A stretch of DNA of 64,000 bases from Trueperaceae bacterium (GTDB taxonomy: Bacteria > Deinococcota > Deinococci > Deinococcales > Trueperaceae). Below are positions 33,982 to 46,100 of this stretch, one piece after another. The translations under genes and the position numbers were made by a program. The notes beneath the pieces are model-generated. The model saw only the letters and a list, made by a program, of their open reading frames with translations, did no database searches and was not told the origin of the DNA. The stretch covers positions 1 to 64,000 of the forward strand of contig JAMLIB010000007.1 in assembly GCA_023954415.1 (NCBI GenBank), in the 5' to 3' direction. Position 1 is the stretch's first letter; every line of letters starts with the position of its first letter.

Positions 33982-35135
33982 GCGGTCGACGCCTGACGCT
34001 CGGCTTCGAGCGGGGGCGGCTCCGCGGGACCGCCTGCATCGCCGGGGTCCTGTTCGCGGCCGTACTCATCGGGAGCATGCTCGCCTTCGCCGAGGTCTGG
34101 ACCGGGGCCGGCATCCTTCCTAGCTGGGCGCCGCGGGCGCCGTACCGACTGGCCCGCGCACTGCCAACGCTGCCGTTCGCAGGATCGCCCGCCTGGGCGT
34201 GGGTCCGCCGCCATGTGGTCGGGGTCTCGCGCTGGCCCACGGCTGCCGCGCCTTGGTCGAATGCCGGCGCACCGAGCGAGCCTGCGCTTGGTCCTGGTGC
34301 TTACCTCGGTTGGAGCGACGGTGTTAGGGGCAGCATCACGTTCCACGGGCACGCCTGCAGCGCCTCCGACCCCCTCGTGACGTTGACGCTGTCCCTCGGC
34401 GATACGCGGATCGAGCTCGAGCGCAGCGCCGTGGTCGCCACCGACGACGACGTCGGCATCGGCTACCGCCTCCCCCTCACGACCGTGACGGCCCCTTTAC
34501 CGCCCGGAGAGTACTCGGCAGGCGCCACGGCGCGGTGCCGTTCCGGTGAGGAGACCCGGCACCAGCTCGGCGCGGTGCGCATAGTGGCGCGGCCGGCCGA
34601 CAGCGCGGGCCTCGTCGTGAGCACCTCGTCCACGCCTTCGGGCGGCGTTCCGGCCGTGCTCTCGGTCTTCAACCTCGGGCACCGGCCCGCGAGGTTGACG
34701 CGTGTAGAGTACGCGCCGGAAGTGGCCGCGACCGGCCAGGTCCTCGCCGGCGCCGGCAGCGTCGAGCAAGTGGCCAGGTGGCGGGCGAGCCTGTTCGGGA
34801 GCGAACCAGGCGGTTCCGACCCCACGTCACCTGACGCACTGCCGCCGGGTGCTACGCAGACCAACCCGACCGCGAGCGGCGGCGCGTCTGCCGACGGTTC
34901 CGGACCGCGGACGGCGGCCGACCAAGCGCTCCGCGTCCGCCCGGCGGCGAGCCTCGACCTAACCATCGAGCCCGATCAAGCGGCCCTCATCGTCGTGACG
35001 ACCGCATCGTTGTACCCGACCAGGCCGAGCAGGCCCGTGCTCTTCCGTCCGCTCGTCCTGTACGAGACCGCCGCTGGCGAGCAGGGCGGCATGCTCGTGC
35101 GCGACCGCCTGGCCGTCGGATGGACGGGGCCGTGA
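33978..35135 (+). CDS. Membrane-anchored protein of unknown function
   Basis: 385 aa with a single N-terminal membrane segment (residues ~16-40, CIAGVLFAAVLIGSMLAFAEVW) and a large extracytoplasmic region. That region has two beta-rich parts (ITFHGHACSASDPLVTLTLSLGDTRIELERSAV and SGGVPAVLSVFNLGHRPARLTRVEYAP), a Ser/Gly/Pro/Thr-rich linker at ~275-320, and a final RPVLFRPLVLYETAAGEQGGMLVRDRLAV. I chose GTG 33978, which overlaps the preceding stop by 4 bp (GTGA). No family was recognised. It is the last gene of the cassette; the ribosomal rpsF operon begins 187 bp downstream with its own leader. Confidence 0.6.
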   Translation: MSGRRLTLGFERGRLRGTACIAGVLFAAVLIGSMLAFAEVWTGAGILPSWAPRAPYRLARALPTLPFAGSPAWAWVRRHVVGVSRWPTAAAPWSNAGAPSEPALGPGAYLGWSDGVRGSITFHGHACSASDPLVTLTLSLGDTRIELERSAVVATDDDVGIGYRLPLTTVTAPLPPGEYSAGATARCRSGEETRHQLGAVRIVARPADSAGLVVSTSSTPSGGVPAVLSVFNLGHRPARLTRVEYAPEVAATGQVLAGAGSVEQVARWRASLFGSEPGGSDPTSPDALPPGATQTNPTASGGASADGSGPRTAADQALRVRPAASLDLTIEPDQAALIVVTTASLYPTRPSRPVLFRPLVLYETAAGEQGGMLVRDRLAVGWTGP

Positions 35136-35322
35136 GGGTGGGGCGGCGGCCGGGCGACAACGCCAGGACCGCCCCGCCGTGTGCTACCATGGGCATTTGC
35201 CGCGTGAACGCATCGGGCATGCCCGGGCACGCGTGGTGGCGAGCCAACGTTGGGTAGGGCGAGCGCGGGCCGTATCACGGTCTGTCGCGTCGTGTCTCTA
35301 CCCGTCAAGGAAGGAGGTGCAC

Positions 35323-35676
35323 ATGCCGAACGAAGCAGCGAAGTACGATCTCAACGTCATCCTCGACCCTAGCCTCAGCGAGCAGCAGGTCCAGGCCGAG
35401 AAGGACGCCGTGGCGCTCCATGTGGAACGCGCGGGAGGCGAGGTTCTCCAGCTCGACGAATGGGGCATGCGCCGTCTGGCGTACCCGATCCGCAAGGGCA
35501 ACGAGGGCTACTACCTCATCTATCGCCTACGCTTGAGCGGCGAAACCCCCAAGACCATCGAAGCTGCGTTACGCCAACGCGATAACGTCATGCGAGTCCT
35601 GGTCGTCCGGGAACGCCCGGAGTGGAAGACGAAGAAGGAACCGAAGGCCGAAGGCAAGGCCAGCGTCGCCGCCTAA
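35323..35676 (+). CDS. rpsF: 30S ribosomal protein S6
   Basis: 117 aa. S6 pattern: KYDLNVILDPSLSEQQVQAEKDAVALHVERAGGEVLQLDEWGMRRLAYPIRKGNEGYYLIYRLRL, then DNVMRVLVVRERPEW and a lysine-rich tail. It pairs with S18 on the small-subunit platform. AAGGAAGGAGG lies 6 nt before ATG 35323, which fixes the start although the frame is open further upstream. A leader of ~125 nt follows a possible extended -10 (TGCTACCAT, 35181-35189); S6:S18 complexes regulate this operon in other bacteria, but I could not identify their RNA site here. First gene of rpsF-ssb-rpsR-rplI. Confidence 0.96.
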   Translation: MPNEAAKYDLNVILDPSLSEQQVQAEKDAVALHVERAGGEVLQLDEWGMRRLAYPIRKGNEGYYLIYRLRLSGETPKTIEAALRQRDNVMRVLVVRERPEWKTKKEPKAEGKASVAA

Positions 35677-35715
35677 GCCGAGAGAACCTGTTGACGAGCG
35701 GTTGGAGAGTCACCC

Positions 35716-36546
35716 ATGGCACGTGGCATGAACACAGTTCTACTAGTCGGCACGCTGGTTCAAAGACCGGAGCTGCGCTATACCCCTGGCGGGTTGGCCA
35801 TCCTGGAGATGAACCTGGCCGGCAACGATCACGTCATGGGGGAGGACGACAGACCCCGCGAGTTGGCCTGGTACCACAGGGTCACCCTGTTCGGCGCCCA
35901 GGCCGAGACGATGGCTGAGCAGTTGCAGGAAGGCACCCACGTGTTCGTGGAAGGCCGCCTCAACTACCGCACTTGGGATGCCCAGGACGGCCAGAAGCGC
36001 AACGCGCTCGACGTCAACGCCCAGCGCGTCGATGTCGTCACGGTCGGCGTTCGCACGGGTGAGCCGACGGTCATCGACGCGCGCGGTCAGCATCGCCTCA
36101 AGGACGCCCTCAACCAGGTGCTCATCGTGGGTAACCTGACCCGCGACGCGGAGCTGCGCACCACCCCCTCGGGGGCGTCGGTGACGCGCTTCGGCGTGGC
36201 CGTCAACGAGCGCTTCAAGGGGCGCGGCGGGGACGACCAGGAGCGCACCGCCTTCGTCGACGTCACCGTGTGGCGCGACCTGGCGGAGGGCTGCGAGTCG
36301 CTTCGCAAAGGCGACGCGGTCTTCGTCATCGGTCGTCTCGTCAACGACTCTTGGACGGACAAGGAAGGCAATCGCAGGTTCACGACGCGCCTCGAAGGCC
36401 AGCGCGTCGAGTTCCTCACTCGCGGTCCCGGCAGCGGTGGAGCCGGAACCCGTCCGGAGCGCACAGTCGCTACCGGCGCCCAGGCGAGACCGTCGAAGCT
36501 GGATATCGACGAGGAGTTTCCACCAGAAGAGGATCTACCCTTCTAG
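35716..36546 (+). CDS. ssb: Single-stranded DNA-binding protein with two OB folds
   Basis: 276 aa, twice the usual SSB length. OB fold 1 covers residues ~4-112 (MNTVLLVGTLVQRPELRYTPGG... TWDAQDGQKRNALDVNAQRVDVV) and OB fold 2 residues ~128-236 (LNQVLIVGNLTRDAELRTTPSGASVTRFGVAVNERF... FTTRLEGQRVEFLTRG). The C-terminus is short and acidic and ends EEFPPEEDLPF, the tip that recruits repair and replication proteins. Two-OB SSBs that work as dimers are a hallmark of Deinococcus and Thermus. It lies between rpsF and rpsR and directly abuts rpsR (TAG ATG). Confidence 0.97.
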   Translation: MARGMNTVLLVGTLVQRPELRYTPGGLAILEMNLAGNDHVMGEDDRPRELAWYHRVTLFGAQAETMAEQLQEGTHVFVEGRLNYRTWDAQDGQKRNALDVNAQRVDVVTVGVRTGEPTVIDARGQHRLKDALNQVLIVGNLTRDAELRTTPSGASVTRFGVAVNERFKGRGGDDQERTAFVDVTVWRDLAEGCESLRKGDAVFVIGRLVNDSWTDKEGNRRFTTRLEGQRVEFLTRGPGSGGAGTRPERTVATGAQARPSKLDIDEEFPPEEDLPF

Positions 36547-36828
36547 ATGGCAAGAGAAGCACGGGAAAAGGGCGGCGATCGCCGTCGGCGTGGAGGCGGC
36601 CGCCGCGGCCGCAGGCCACGCGTCTGCCCGTTCTGCGCGGGTGAGTACGAGATCATGGATTACCACGACGGCAGGGTGCTGAGGCGCTTCATCTCGGACA
36701 CCGCCAAGATCCTGCCCCGTCGCCGCACCGGCGTGTGCGCCAAGCATCAGCGTCGGCTCGCCACCACCATCAAGCGTGCGCGTATGCTCGCGATCATCCC
36801 GATCACAGAGAAGCTGGTGCGGAAATGA
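36547..36828 (+). CDS. rpsR: 30S ribosomal protein S18
   Basis: 93 aa. A basic Arg/Gly-rich N-terminus is followed by the S18 core VCPFCAGEYEIMDYHDGRVLRRFISDTAKILPRRRTGVCAKHQRRLATTIKRARMLAIIPIT. CPFC plus the later Cys in GVCAKH form the zinc-type (C+) S18 pattern. The ATG follows the ssb stop immediately, and its own stop overlaps rplI by 4 bp (ATGA), so translation is coupled. It binds S6 and 16S rRNA in the platform. Confidence 0.97.
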   Translation: MAREAREKGGDRRRRGGGRRGRRPRVCPFCAGEYEIMDYHDGRVLRRFISDTAKILPRRRTGVCAKHQRRLATTIKRARMLAIIPITEKLVRK

Positions 36829-37277
36829 ACGTGATCCTGCTGGAGCCCGTCGAGAAGCTGGGCGAAGCAGGCGACATCGTCCGCGTCAAGGACGGTTACG
36901 CCCGGAACTTCCTGGTTCCGCAGGGCTTGGCGCTGCCGGCGACCAAGTCGAACCAGGCCGAACTCCAGGCGCGCCTGGCTCAGCGCGCCCGCCAGTTGGC
37001 GGAGCGCAAGTCCGACGCCGAACGCCTCGCCGCCATGCTCGGCGACGCCAAGGTGGAGATTCGCGTCAAGGCCGGGGAAGGCCGGATCTACGGCTCTGTC
37101 GGCAACCGCGACATCGTGGACGCCCTCAAGGCCGCCTACGACGTGGAGATCGACCGTCGCAAGGTCCTCCTCGCCGAGCCCATCAAGGTGACCGGCGAGC
37201 ATTCGGTCCCGTACCGCCCGCACCCCGAGGTCACTATCGACCTCAAAGTGCTGGTCGTGGCCGAGGGCGAAGCCTGA
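36825..37277 (+). CDS. rplI: 50S ribosomal protein L9
   Basis: 150 aa. N-terminal L9 signature MNVILLEPVEKLGEAGDIVRVKDGYARNFLVPQGLALPAT, long connecting helix (QAELQARLAQRARQLAERKSDAERLAAML) and C-terminal domain (VRIKAGEGRIYGSVGNRDIVDAL-like, VDLKVLVV-like). The start at 36825 overlaps the rpsR stop. It ends the operon and is followed by a strong terminator hairpin. Confidence 0.96.
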   Translation: MNVILLEPVEKLGEAGDIVRVKDGYARNFLVPQGLALPATKSNQAELQARLAQRARQLAERKSDAERLAAMLGDAKVEIRVKAGEGRIYGSVGNRDIVDALKAAYDVEIDRRKVLLAEPIKVTGEHSVPYRPHPEVTIDLKVLVVAEGEA

Positions 37278-37308
37278 GGACCGGGCTAGCCTGCCCTAGC
37301 AACTGAAA

Positions 37309-37345
37309 AGCCGCGGCCGGTGACTTACCGGCCGCGGCTCTCGTT
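37309..37345 (+). terminator. Terminator of the rpsF-rplI operon
   Basis: A perfect 12-bp stem (AGCCGCGGCCGG and its complement) with a 7-nt loop TGACTTA, followed by CTCGTTT. The left side has AAAAG, so it may also work in reverse for the convergent pyk transcript. It lies 31 bp after the L9 stop. Confidence 0.85.
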
Positions 37346-37529
37346 TGGAGGTCGGGTCGCTCGTTCGGACATGTCAGCAGCCGGACCGCACCAGAGCATG
37401 CGCTCCCGCCGCCCGCTTCTCAGCAACCGGACCGCGCGTCAGCCAAGTACTGCGGGGCGCCCGTGCGGTTGGCCGGCTACCAACTTCGGCATGCCGCGCC
37501 CGACCGTCACCGGCATACGCCGCTTCGGT

Positions 37530-41339
<3,810 letters not shown>

Positions 41340-41902
41340 GCGACTCTCCTGGGTTCCTTCTCCGCGTGCGCCTCACTCGGTTTCATCGGGGTTCTTTCCA
41401 TGATATTCGCTTTCGTGAGGGTTGACGGGTGGCACGGACCGGTTGCCTCCAGGCTGTCGAAGCCTAGCTCCTGGTGCCAGAGCATACCCTGTTAAGCCCT
41501 TCCTGGCGAGGTTTCCACGCGCTCTAACCCCGTGTTTGACGCTTGACTCGAAACGGACCCGTTTCATCCCTAAGAAGGCTTACTAGGTTTCAGCCTAACT
41601 AGAGATCATGGGAGTCCTCCTAGTAGGGCCTGTGGAGACTGTGGATAACCGCTTGTCGAGCGTCGGGCACACGATCTGGGCTGTGGAGCAAACTGTGGAC
41701 GATCAGGGATCGCCTGTGGAACAGCGTTCGACTCCTCCACCACCTTCAACAGCTGGGTACGACCCGGGGCTTTCCACAACCGGATCAACAGCTTCTCTAC
41801 AAGATTGTCCGCAGGGTTATCCACAGGCAGTAAAGGAGGCAAGAGGGCTGCTCCGTGAGAGGGGATGGCTCTAGGTGGGGGATCGGGACGGAGGGGCAAC
41901 GC
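41340..41902. other. oriC: Replication origin (oriC) with DnaA-box cluster 41631-41825
   Basis: The non-coding region between dnaN and dnaA. Perfect DnaA boxes: TGTGGATAA at 41640-41648 and TTATCCACA at 41817-41825, in opposite orientations. Near matches: TGTGGAGAC 41631-41639, TGTGGAGCA 41682-41690, TGTGGACGA 41694-41702, TGTGGAACA 41715-41723 and TTTCCACAA 41771-41779. The relatively AT-rich stretch 41560-41610 lies beside the first boxes and could be the unwinding element; on the minus strand the perfect box is followed by GGCCC and TACTAG, reminiscent of the box / GC stretch / DnaA-trio order. No rpmH/rnpA genes are present here. Confidence 0.9.
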
Positions 41903-43246
41903 TCAGACGAACGACTCGCGTAGGCTACGCACGGCCCGGCTGAGGTCACCCTCCTCCTGGATGACACCCTCGATCTTCTGTACCGCGTACATCACGGTCG
42001 AATGATCGCGGTCGGCGAAGTACTGCCCGATCTCGGGGTAGGAGTGGGTAGTCAACTCGCGGATCAGGTACATGGCGACCTGACGCGGTACCACCAGCTC
42101 CTGGCGCCTGCCTTTGCCACGCACGTCGTCCGGCTTGACGCCGAAGTGCTCGGCGGTTCGCTTGAGGATGTCTGGCATCGTCAGGTTGATGTCGCCTGGC
42201 GCGAAGACGTCTGAAAGGGCGCGTGCGACGGTCTGGCGGTTGAGGGGCGACTGGTTCATGGATGCGTAGACGATCGCGCGGACCAGGGCTCCCTCGAGCT
42301 CCCGGATGTTCGATGTCACATGCCTCGCTATGTAGTCGATGACCTCGGCCGGCACCTTGACGCCCCGGTACTCGGCGTTCATCCCTAGGATGGCGATGCG
42401 CGTCTCCAGCTCCGGAGCTTGGATGTCGGTTATCAGTCCCCACTCGAACCGGCTCCTGAGCCGCTTCTCCAGGGTCGGGATGTCCTTGGGCGGTCGATCA
42501 GAGGACACGATCAACTGCTTCCCCGATTCGTAGAGGGCGTTGAACGTGTGGAAGAACTCCTCTTGCGTGCGCTCCTTACCGGCGATGAACTGGATGTCGT
42601 CGATCAGGAGCAGATCAACGGTGCGATAGCGGTCGCGGAACTGCGTCATCCGGCGCTCGGCGATGGCAGTGATCAGGTCGTTGGTGAACGCCTCCGTGGT
42701 CACGTACTCGATCTGGAGGTCCGGCCGTGATTCGAACACGGCGTGCCCGACGGCGTGCATCAGGTGGGTCTTGCCCAGACCAGACTCCCCGTACAGGAAG
42801 AGGGGGTTGTAGGCGTGACCAGGTGCCTCGACCACGGCGCGTGCGGCCGCATGGGCGAGGTTGTTGTTGGGCCCGACGACGAAGTGCGAGAAGACGTACT
42901 TGGGGTTCAGTTTGGGGCGCCGGGTCTCGACGGAGCCCGCCGGCGTCTCGGGTGCCGGCGGCGCACTGAACATGTCCCGTTGCTCTATGACTTGACTGCC
43001 GATGACCTGGAACACGACGCGAGGTGGTTCGACGCCGAGGTCCCGGAGTGCAGCTTCGATCACGCCGCTGTAGTTGGACCTGAGCCAGTCGCGGGCGAAC
43101 GAGTGCGGCACACCAAGGACGAACGCGCCGTCCTCGATGCCGTGTGGGCTCACCTGGCTGAACCACGTGCGGAACTCGACCTCGGGGATCTCGGCGCGGA
43201 TGCGCGCGATGACGTCGTCCCACATCCCCTGTGCCTTGCCCGCCAT
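41903..43246 (-). CDS. dnaA: Chromosomal replication initiator protein DnaA
   Basis: 447 aa. Domain I ([25 protein letters not shown]), a short linker, domain III AAA+ ([23 protein letters not shown], Walker [11 protein letters not shown], Walker [40 protein letters not shown]) and domain IV with the DNA-binding signature ([26 protein letters not shown]). It opens oriC. I chose ATG 43246, which is preceded by GGGGAAGG at good spacing; ATG 43267 upstream lacks one. The gene lies beside the DnaA boxes and divergent from mnmG across an ~800-bp non-coding region. Confidence 0.97.
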   Translation of the reverse strand: MAGKAQGMWDDVIARIRAEIPEVEFRTWFSQVSPHGIEDGAFVLGVPHSFARDWLRSNYSGVIEAALRDLGVEPPRVVFQVIGSQVIEQRDMFSAPPAPETPAGSVETRRPKLNPKYVFSHFVVGPNNNLAHAAARAVVEAPGHAYNPLFLYGESGLGKTHLMHAVGHAVFESRPDLQIEYVTTEAFTNDLITAIAERRMTQFRDRYRTVDLLLIDDIQFIAGKERTQEEFFHTFNALYESGKQLIVSSDRPPKDIPTLEKRLRSRFEWGLITDIQAPELETRIAILGMNAEYRGVKVPAEVIDYIARHVTSNIRELEGALVRAIVYASMNQSPLNRQTVARALSDVFAPGDINLTMPDILKRTAEHFGVKPDDVRGKGRRQELVVPRQVAMYLIRELTTHSYPEIGQYFADRDHSTVMYAVQKIEGVIQEEGDLSRAVRSLRESFV

Positions 43247-43659
43247 CGCAAACCTTCCCCTTCCCAATACACCCTGCGAGACGCCGATTCTGCCACTGCC
43301 CGCTGCTCCGGGGCAAGCCCGCCGACCTCGGCAACGACTTCAAGATATGCGCCACGTTCCTGCCCTGCTGGGCGACGGTAGCCTCGAGCCAAGCTGCGCG
43401 TCACGGAACTCGGGGACGAGGACATCCGCACTGAGGACGCCCGCAAGACCGCCTCGCGCTGTCCCGGGCGGAACCGGGTGCATGGACCACCCCGACGCGT
43501 TAGGCGGCGGGTCCTGCGTGACGGGTAGTTCTCGCCCGGTTCAAGGGGCCAGCCCGGTGCTCGTTGGCCGACCGCTCGTCTTGAACTGCGTGCATGCTCG
43601 AAGGCCCTCGCAGGCGCCGTTGACCGAGCCAGTCTATCAGACGTCTCCCGCCTCCCGAC

Positions 43660-43683
43660 TTGTCGTGGGGCCCCACGACAAGG
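43660..43683. repeat. Perfect 24-bp palindrome between dnaA and mnmG
   Basis: The arm CTTGTCGTGGGG and its complement meet with no spacer. It lies ~414 bp upstream of the dnaA start, within the 815-bp gene-free stretch 43247-44061. No T-run is present. A dimer-binding site for a DNA-binding protein is possible. Elsewhere in this stretch I see only a duplicated 20-mer and a -10-like TATACT (43969-43974) that may serve mnmG. Confidence 0.8.
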
Positions 43684-43789
43684 ATAGGTTGGCGGTCCTA
43701 GCCCGTCGTGCCGCTATCCCGGTGCGAAGTGACCTTGACCCCACCCTCGGGTTGTGAACCCCGGCGGCGAGTAGCAGCCGCGTCGGGAC

Positions 43790-43829
43790 GAAGCCAGCGG
43801 CCAGAGACTGAAGCCAGCGGCCAGAGACT
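43790..43829. repeat. 20-bp direct repeat, two tandem copies
   Basis: GAAGCCAGCGGCCAGAGACT occurs at 43790-43809 and again, identically, at 43810-43829. A partial third match (GGGACGAAGCCAG) lies at ~43876. A simple recent tandem duplication in non-coding DNA upstream of mnmG. Confidence 0.85.
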
Positions 43830-44061
43830 ACGGAGGCCGGCGGCATGATTGGCCGGCGGCACGATCGTAGCGGCCTCGGGACGAAGCCAGGGGGTGGGGT
43901 CGACGACCGGTGGGGGACCCACCCGGGCAGAGAACTCAACCGCGACGCCGCCGCATGTGCCAGACAGCTATACTCGTGGGCGCTTGCGAGGTGTGGCCGC
44001 GGCCGCCCGAGCGGTTCCGCTCCGGTGTCAAGAGCAGATGTCGAGGGCAAAGGAGGGCAGG

Positions 44062-45894
44062 ATGCGGCAGGAGTTCGATGTGGTCGTCGTTGGGGGCGGG
44101 CATGCGGGTATCGAGGCAACGATCGCCGCAGCTCGGCTCGGTGCCCGAACGGCGCTGGTCATCCCCAACCCCGACAAGATCGGCGTCATGCCGTGCAACC
44201 CGGCCATCGGTGGACCAGGGAAGTCGCAACTCGTCTTCGAGCTGCATGCCCTTGGTGGCGTGATGGGTAGGCTGGCGGACGAAACGGCCATCCATACACG
44301 CATGCTCAACGCCTCGAAGGGGGCGGCGGTGCAGTCGTTGCGCGTCCAGAACGAACGTGACGGGTACGCCGCCGCCGCCAGGGCCTTGGTGGAGAACGAG
44401 CCCCTCGTGGCCATCGTCCGCGCTGAGGTGGCCGAGCTGCTCACCTACGGAGCCTCTGTGACCGGTGTGCTGACGACCGACGGTCGAACGTTGGTCGCGC
44501 CGGCCGTCGTGCTCTGCACGGGAACTTTCCTGGCGGGCGTCGTCTGGTATGGGAAGAAGCAACGTCCGGCAGGTCGGCAGGGCGAGGCTCCCGCGCGGCA
44601 CCTCTCCGCGTCGCTGCGCGCGACGGGCCACGACTTGGTCCGCCTCAAGACAGGCACGCCTCCGCGTATTCGCGCCGACTCGGTCGACCTGAGCGTCTTG
44701 CAGGAGGTCCCCTCCGACGATCCGCCAGGCACCTTCAGCGGCGTGCCCGGTCCACGCATGACGAGCACGCCGACGTGGTTGACACGCACTACCTCCGAGA
44801 CACACGCTCTCATCCAGGAGCATCTGCTCGAGTCCGCGATGTACGGGGGCGAGATCGACGCCACGGGACCCAGGTACTGCCCGTCGATCGAGGACAAGGT
44901 CGTCCGTTTCTCCGACAAGGACCATCATCTGCTGTTCGTCGAGCCGGATGGACTGGATACCAGCGAACTCTACCTTCAGGGCTTGTCGAGCTCTCTGCCC
45001 CCGAACGTGCAGGACGAGTTGATCCTGACGTTGCCCGGCTTCGAGCGCGCCGTGATCCACCGGTATGCCTACGCCGTGGAGTACGACGCCCTCGATCCGG
45101 CGCAACTCGATGTCACGCTCATGTCTCGCAAGCTGCGGGGGCTGTTCTCGGCTGGTCAGATCAACGGCACGAGCGGATACGAGGAGGCGGCGGCGCAGGG
45201 GCTTATCGCCGGCGTCAACGCCGCCCGGCACGCGGGGGGCGCCGTGAGGGTTACGGTCCTCAGGGACCAGGGGTACATCGGGGTGATGCTCGACGACCTC
45301 GTTCGCTGGGGGATCGCCGAGCCGTACCGGATGATGACTTCGCGGAACGAGCACCGGCTACTACATCGACAGGACAACGCCAACGAACGCCTGATGGGCA
45401 TGGGTCACGAGTGGGGCCTCGTTCCCGACGAGGTCTTCGCTAGGCAGCGCGCCTCCGAGGAGCGGGTGAGCCGTGAGGTACAGCGGCTAGCTCGCTCGCG
45501 GCACGGCGGCGACCTCGCCGTCACCATGCTCTGCCGCCCGGGCGTGGAGTACGAGGACGTGGTGGCGCTGGTAGGCGTGGCGGCCGACGAGTTGACACCT
45601 GGCGAGGTCGAGCGGGTCGTCACCCAGGTGCGGTACGCCTCGTACATCGAGCGGGCTAAACAGCAGCGAGACGGGCAGTCCGCCTACGAGCGGATGAGCC
45701 TCGAAGGCGTGAACTTCGAGTCGGTGGCCAGTCTGTCGACCGAGGGTTTGCAAGCACTTCGCCGAGCGGCCCCCGCTTCCTTGGGCGCTGCGCAGCGGGT
45801 GCGGGGCGTCAGGGCCAGCGACGTGGCCGCGCTCCTAGTTCACCTGAAGGCGCATCGCCACGGTGGGTCCGATAAGCGGGTGTCGCCAAGGTAA
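44062..45894 (+). CDS. mnmG: tRNA uridine-5-carboxymethylaminomethyl modification enzyme MnmG (GidA)
   Basis: 610 aa FAD enzyme. Starts MRQEFDVVVVGGGHAGIEATIAAARLGARTALV (dinucleotide-binding), then CNPAIGGPGKSQLVFELHALGGVMGRLADETAIH, LKTGTPPRIRADSVDLS, YCPSIEDKVVRFSDKDHHLLFVEPDG, GLFSAGQINGTSGYEEAAAQGLIAGVNAA and the C-terminal helical domain. With MnmE it installs the cmnm5 group on wobble U34 of certain tRNAs. AGGAGG lies 5 nt before ATG 44062; the open frame upstream is not coding. It is followed by parS and rsmG, the usual gidA-gidB-parA-parB origin cluster. Confidence 0.97.
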   Translation: MRQEFDVVVVGGGHAGIEATIAAARLGARTALVIPNPDKIGVMPCNPAIGGPGKSQLVFELHALGGVMGRLADETAIHTRMLNASKGAAVQSLRVQNERDGYAAAARALVENEPLVAIVRAEVAELLTYGASVTGVLTTDGRTLVAPAVVLCTGTFLAGVVWYGKKQRPAGRQGEAPARHLSASLRATGHDLVRLKTGTPPRIRADSVDLSVLQEVPSDDPPGTFSGVPGPRMTSTPTWLTRTTSETHALIQEHLLESAMYGGEIDATGPRYCPSIEDKVVRFSDKDHHLLFVEPDGLDTSELYLQGLSSSLPPNVQDELILTLPGFERAVIHRYAYAVEYDALDPAQLDVTLMSRKLRGLFSAGQINGTSGYEEAAAQGLIAGVNAARHAGGAVRVTVLRDQGYIGVMLDDLVRWGIAEPYRMMTSRNEHRLLHRQDNANERLMGMGHEWGLVPDEVFARQRASEERVSREVQRLARSRHGGDLAVTMLCRPGVEYEDVVALVGVAADELTPGEVERVVTQVRYASYIERAKQQRDGQSAYERMSLEGVNFESVASLSTEGLQALRRAAPASLGAAQRVRGVRASDVAALLVHLKAHRHGGSDKRVSPR

Positions 45895-45952
45895 GCTGCG
45901 GACCGCGCCGCGCCTTGCCGGACCGGCTCGGCCGACGACGGGTTCCTGGAAA

Positions 45953-45968
45953 TGTTTCACGTGAAACA
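45953..45968. promoter_or_regulatory. parS: parS centromere site
   Basis: TGTTTCACGTGAAACA, an exact match to the universal 16-bp parS palindrome bound by ParB. It lies between mnmG and rsmG, ~4 kb from the DnaA boxes. It is the only exact copy I found in the window. Confidence 0.97.
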
Positions 45969-46045
45969 ATCGCGATCGACACCGTCGTGGAGCGCGGTTC
46001 CCCGTGCCGAAGGGCATGAAGGTTGCCGAATCGGAGCCGCATGCG

Positions 46046-46073
46046 CTCGCGGTAGAGCTACGACTACCGCGAG
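46046..46073. repeat. Hairpin upstream of rsmG
   Basis: A perfect 10-bp inverted repeat CTCGCGGTAG / CTACCGCGAG with an 8-nt loop, ending 27 bp before the rsmG start. It may be the mnmG terminator or a 5' leader structure; no T-run follows. Confidence 0.55.
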
Positions 46074-46100
46074 GCACGGGTCGAACCGGGAGAAAGCCGT

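Noticed and set aside
35196-35322. S6:S18-binding leader motif upstream of rpsF
   Set aside because: The leader is long enough, but I could not identify the conserved bulged hairpin by eye.
41340-41360. Active-type CRISPR or prophage features near the origin
   Set aside because: No identical spaced repeats, integrase, phage structural genes or attachment-like duplications are visible there.
41373-41567. Possible rpmH-like short gene beside oriC (starts MKRVRFESSVKHGVRARG)
   Set aside because: It lacks the L34 pattern (RTYQPN, RKRxxxHGFRxRM) and runs through non-coding DNA toward dnaN.
43936-45354. Long minus-strand frame opposite mnmG
   Set aside because: Antisense shadow; mnmG has all its family motifs on the plus strand and this frame has none.
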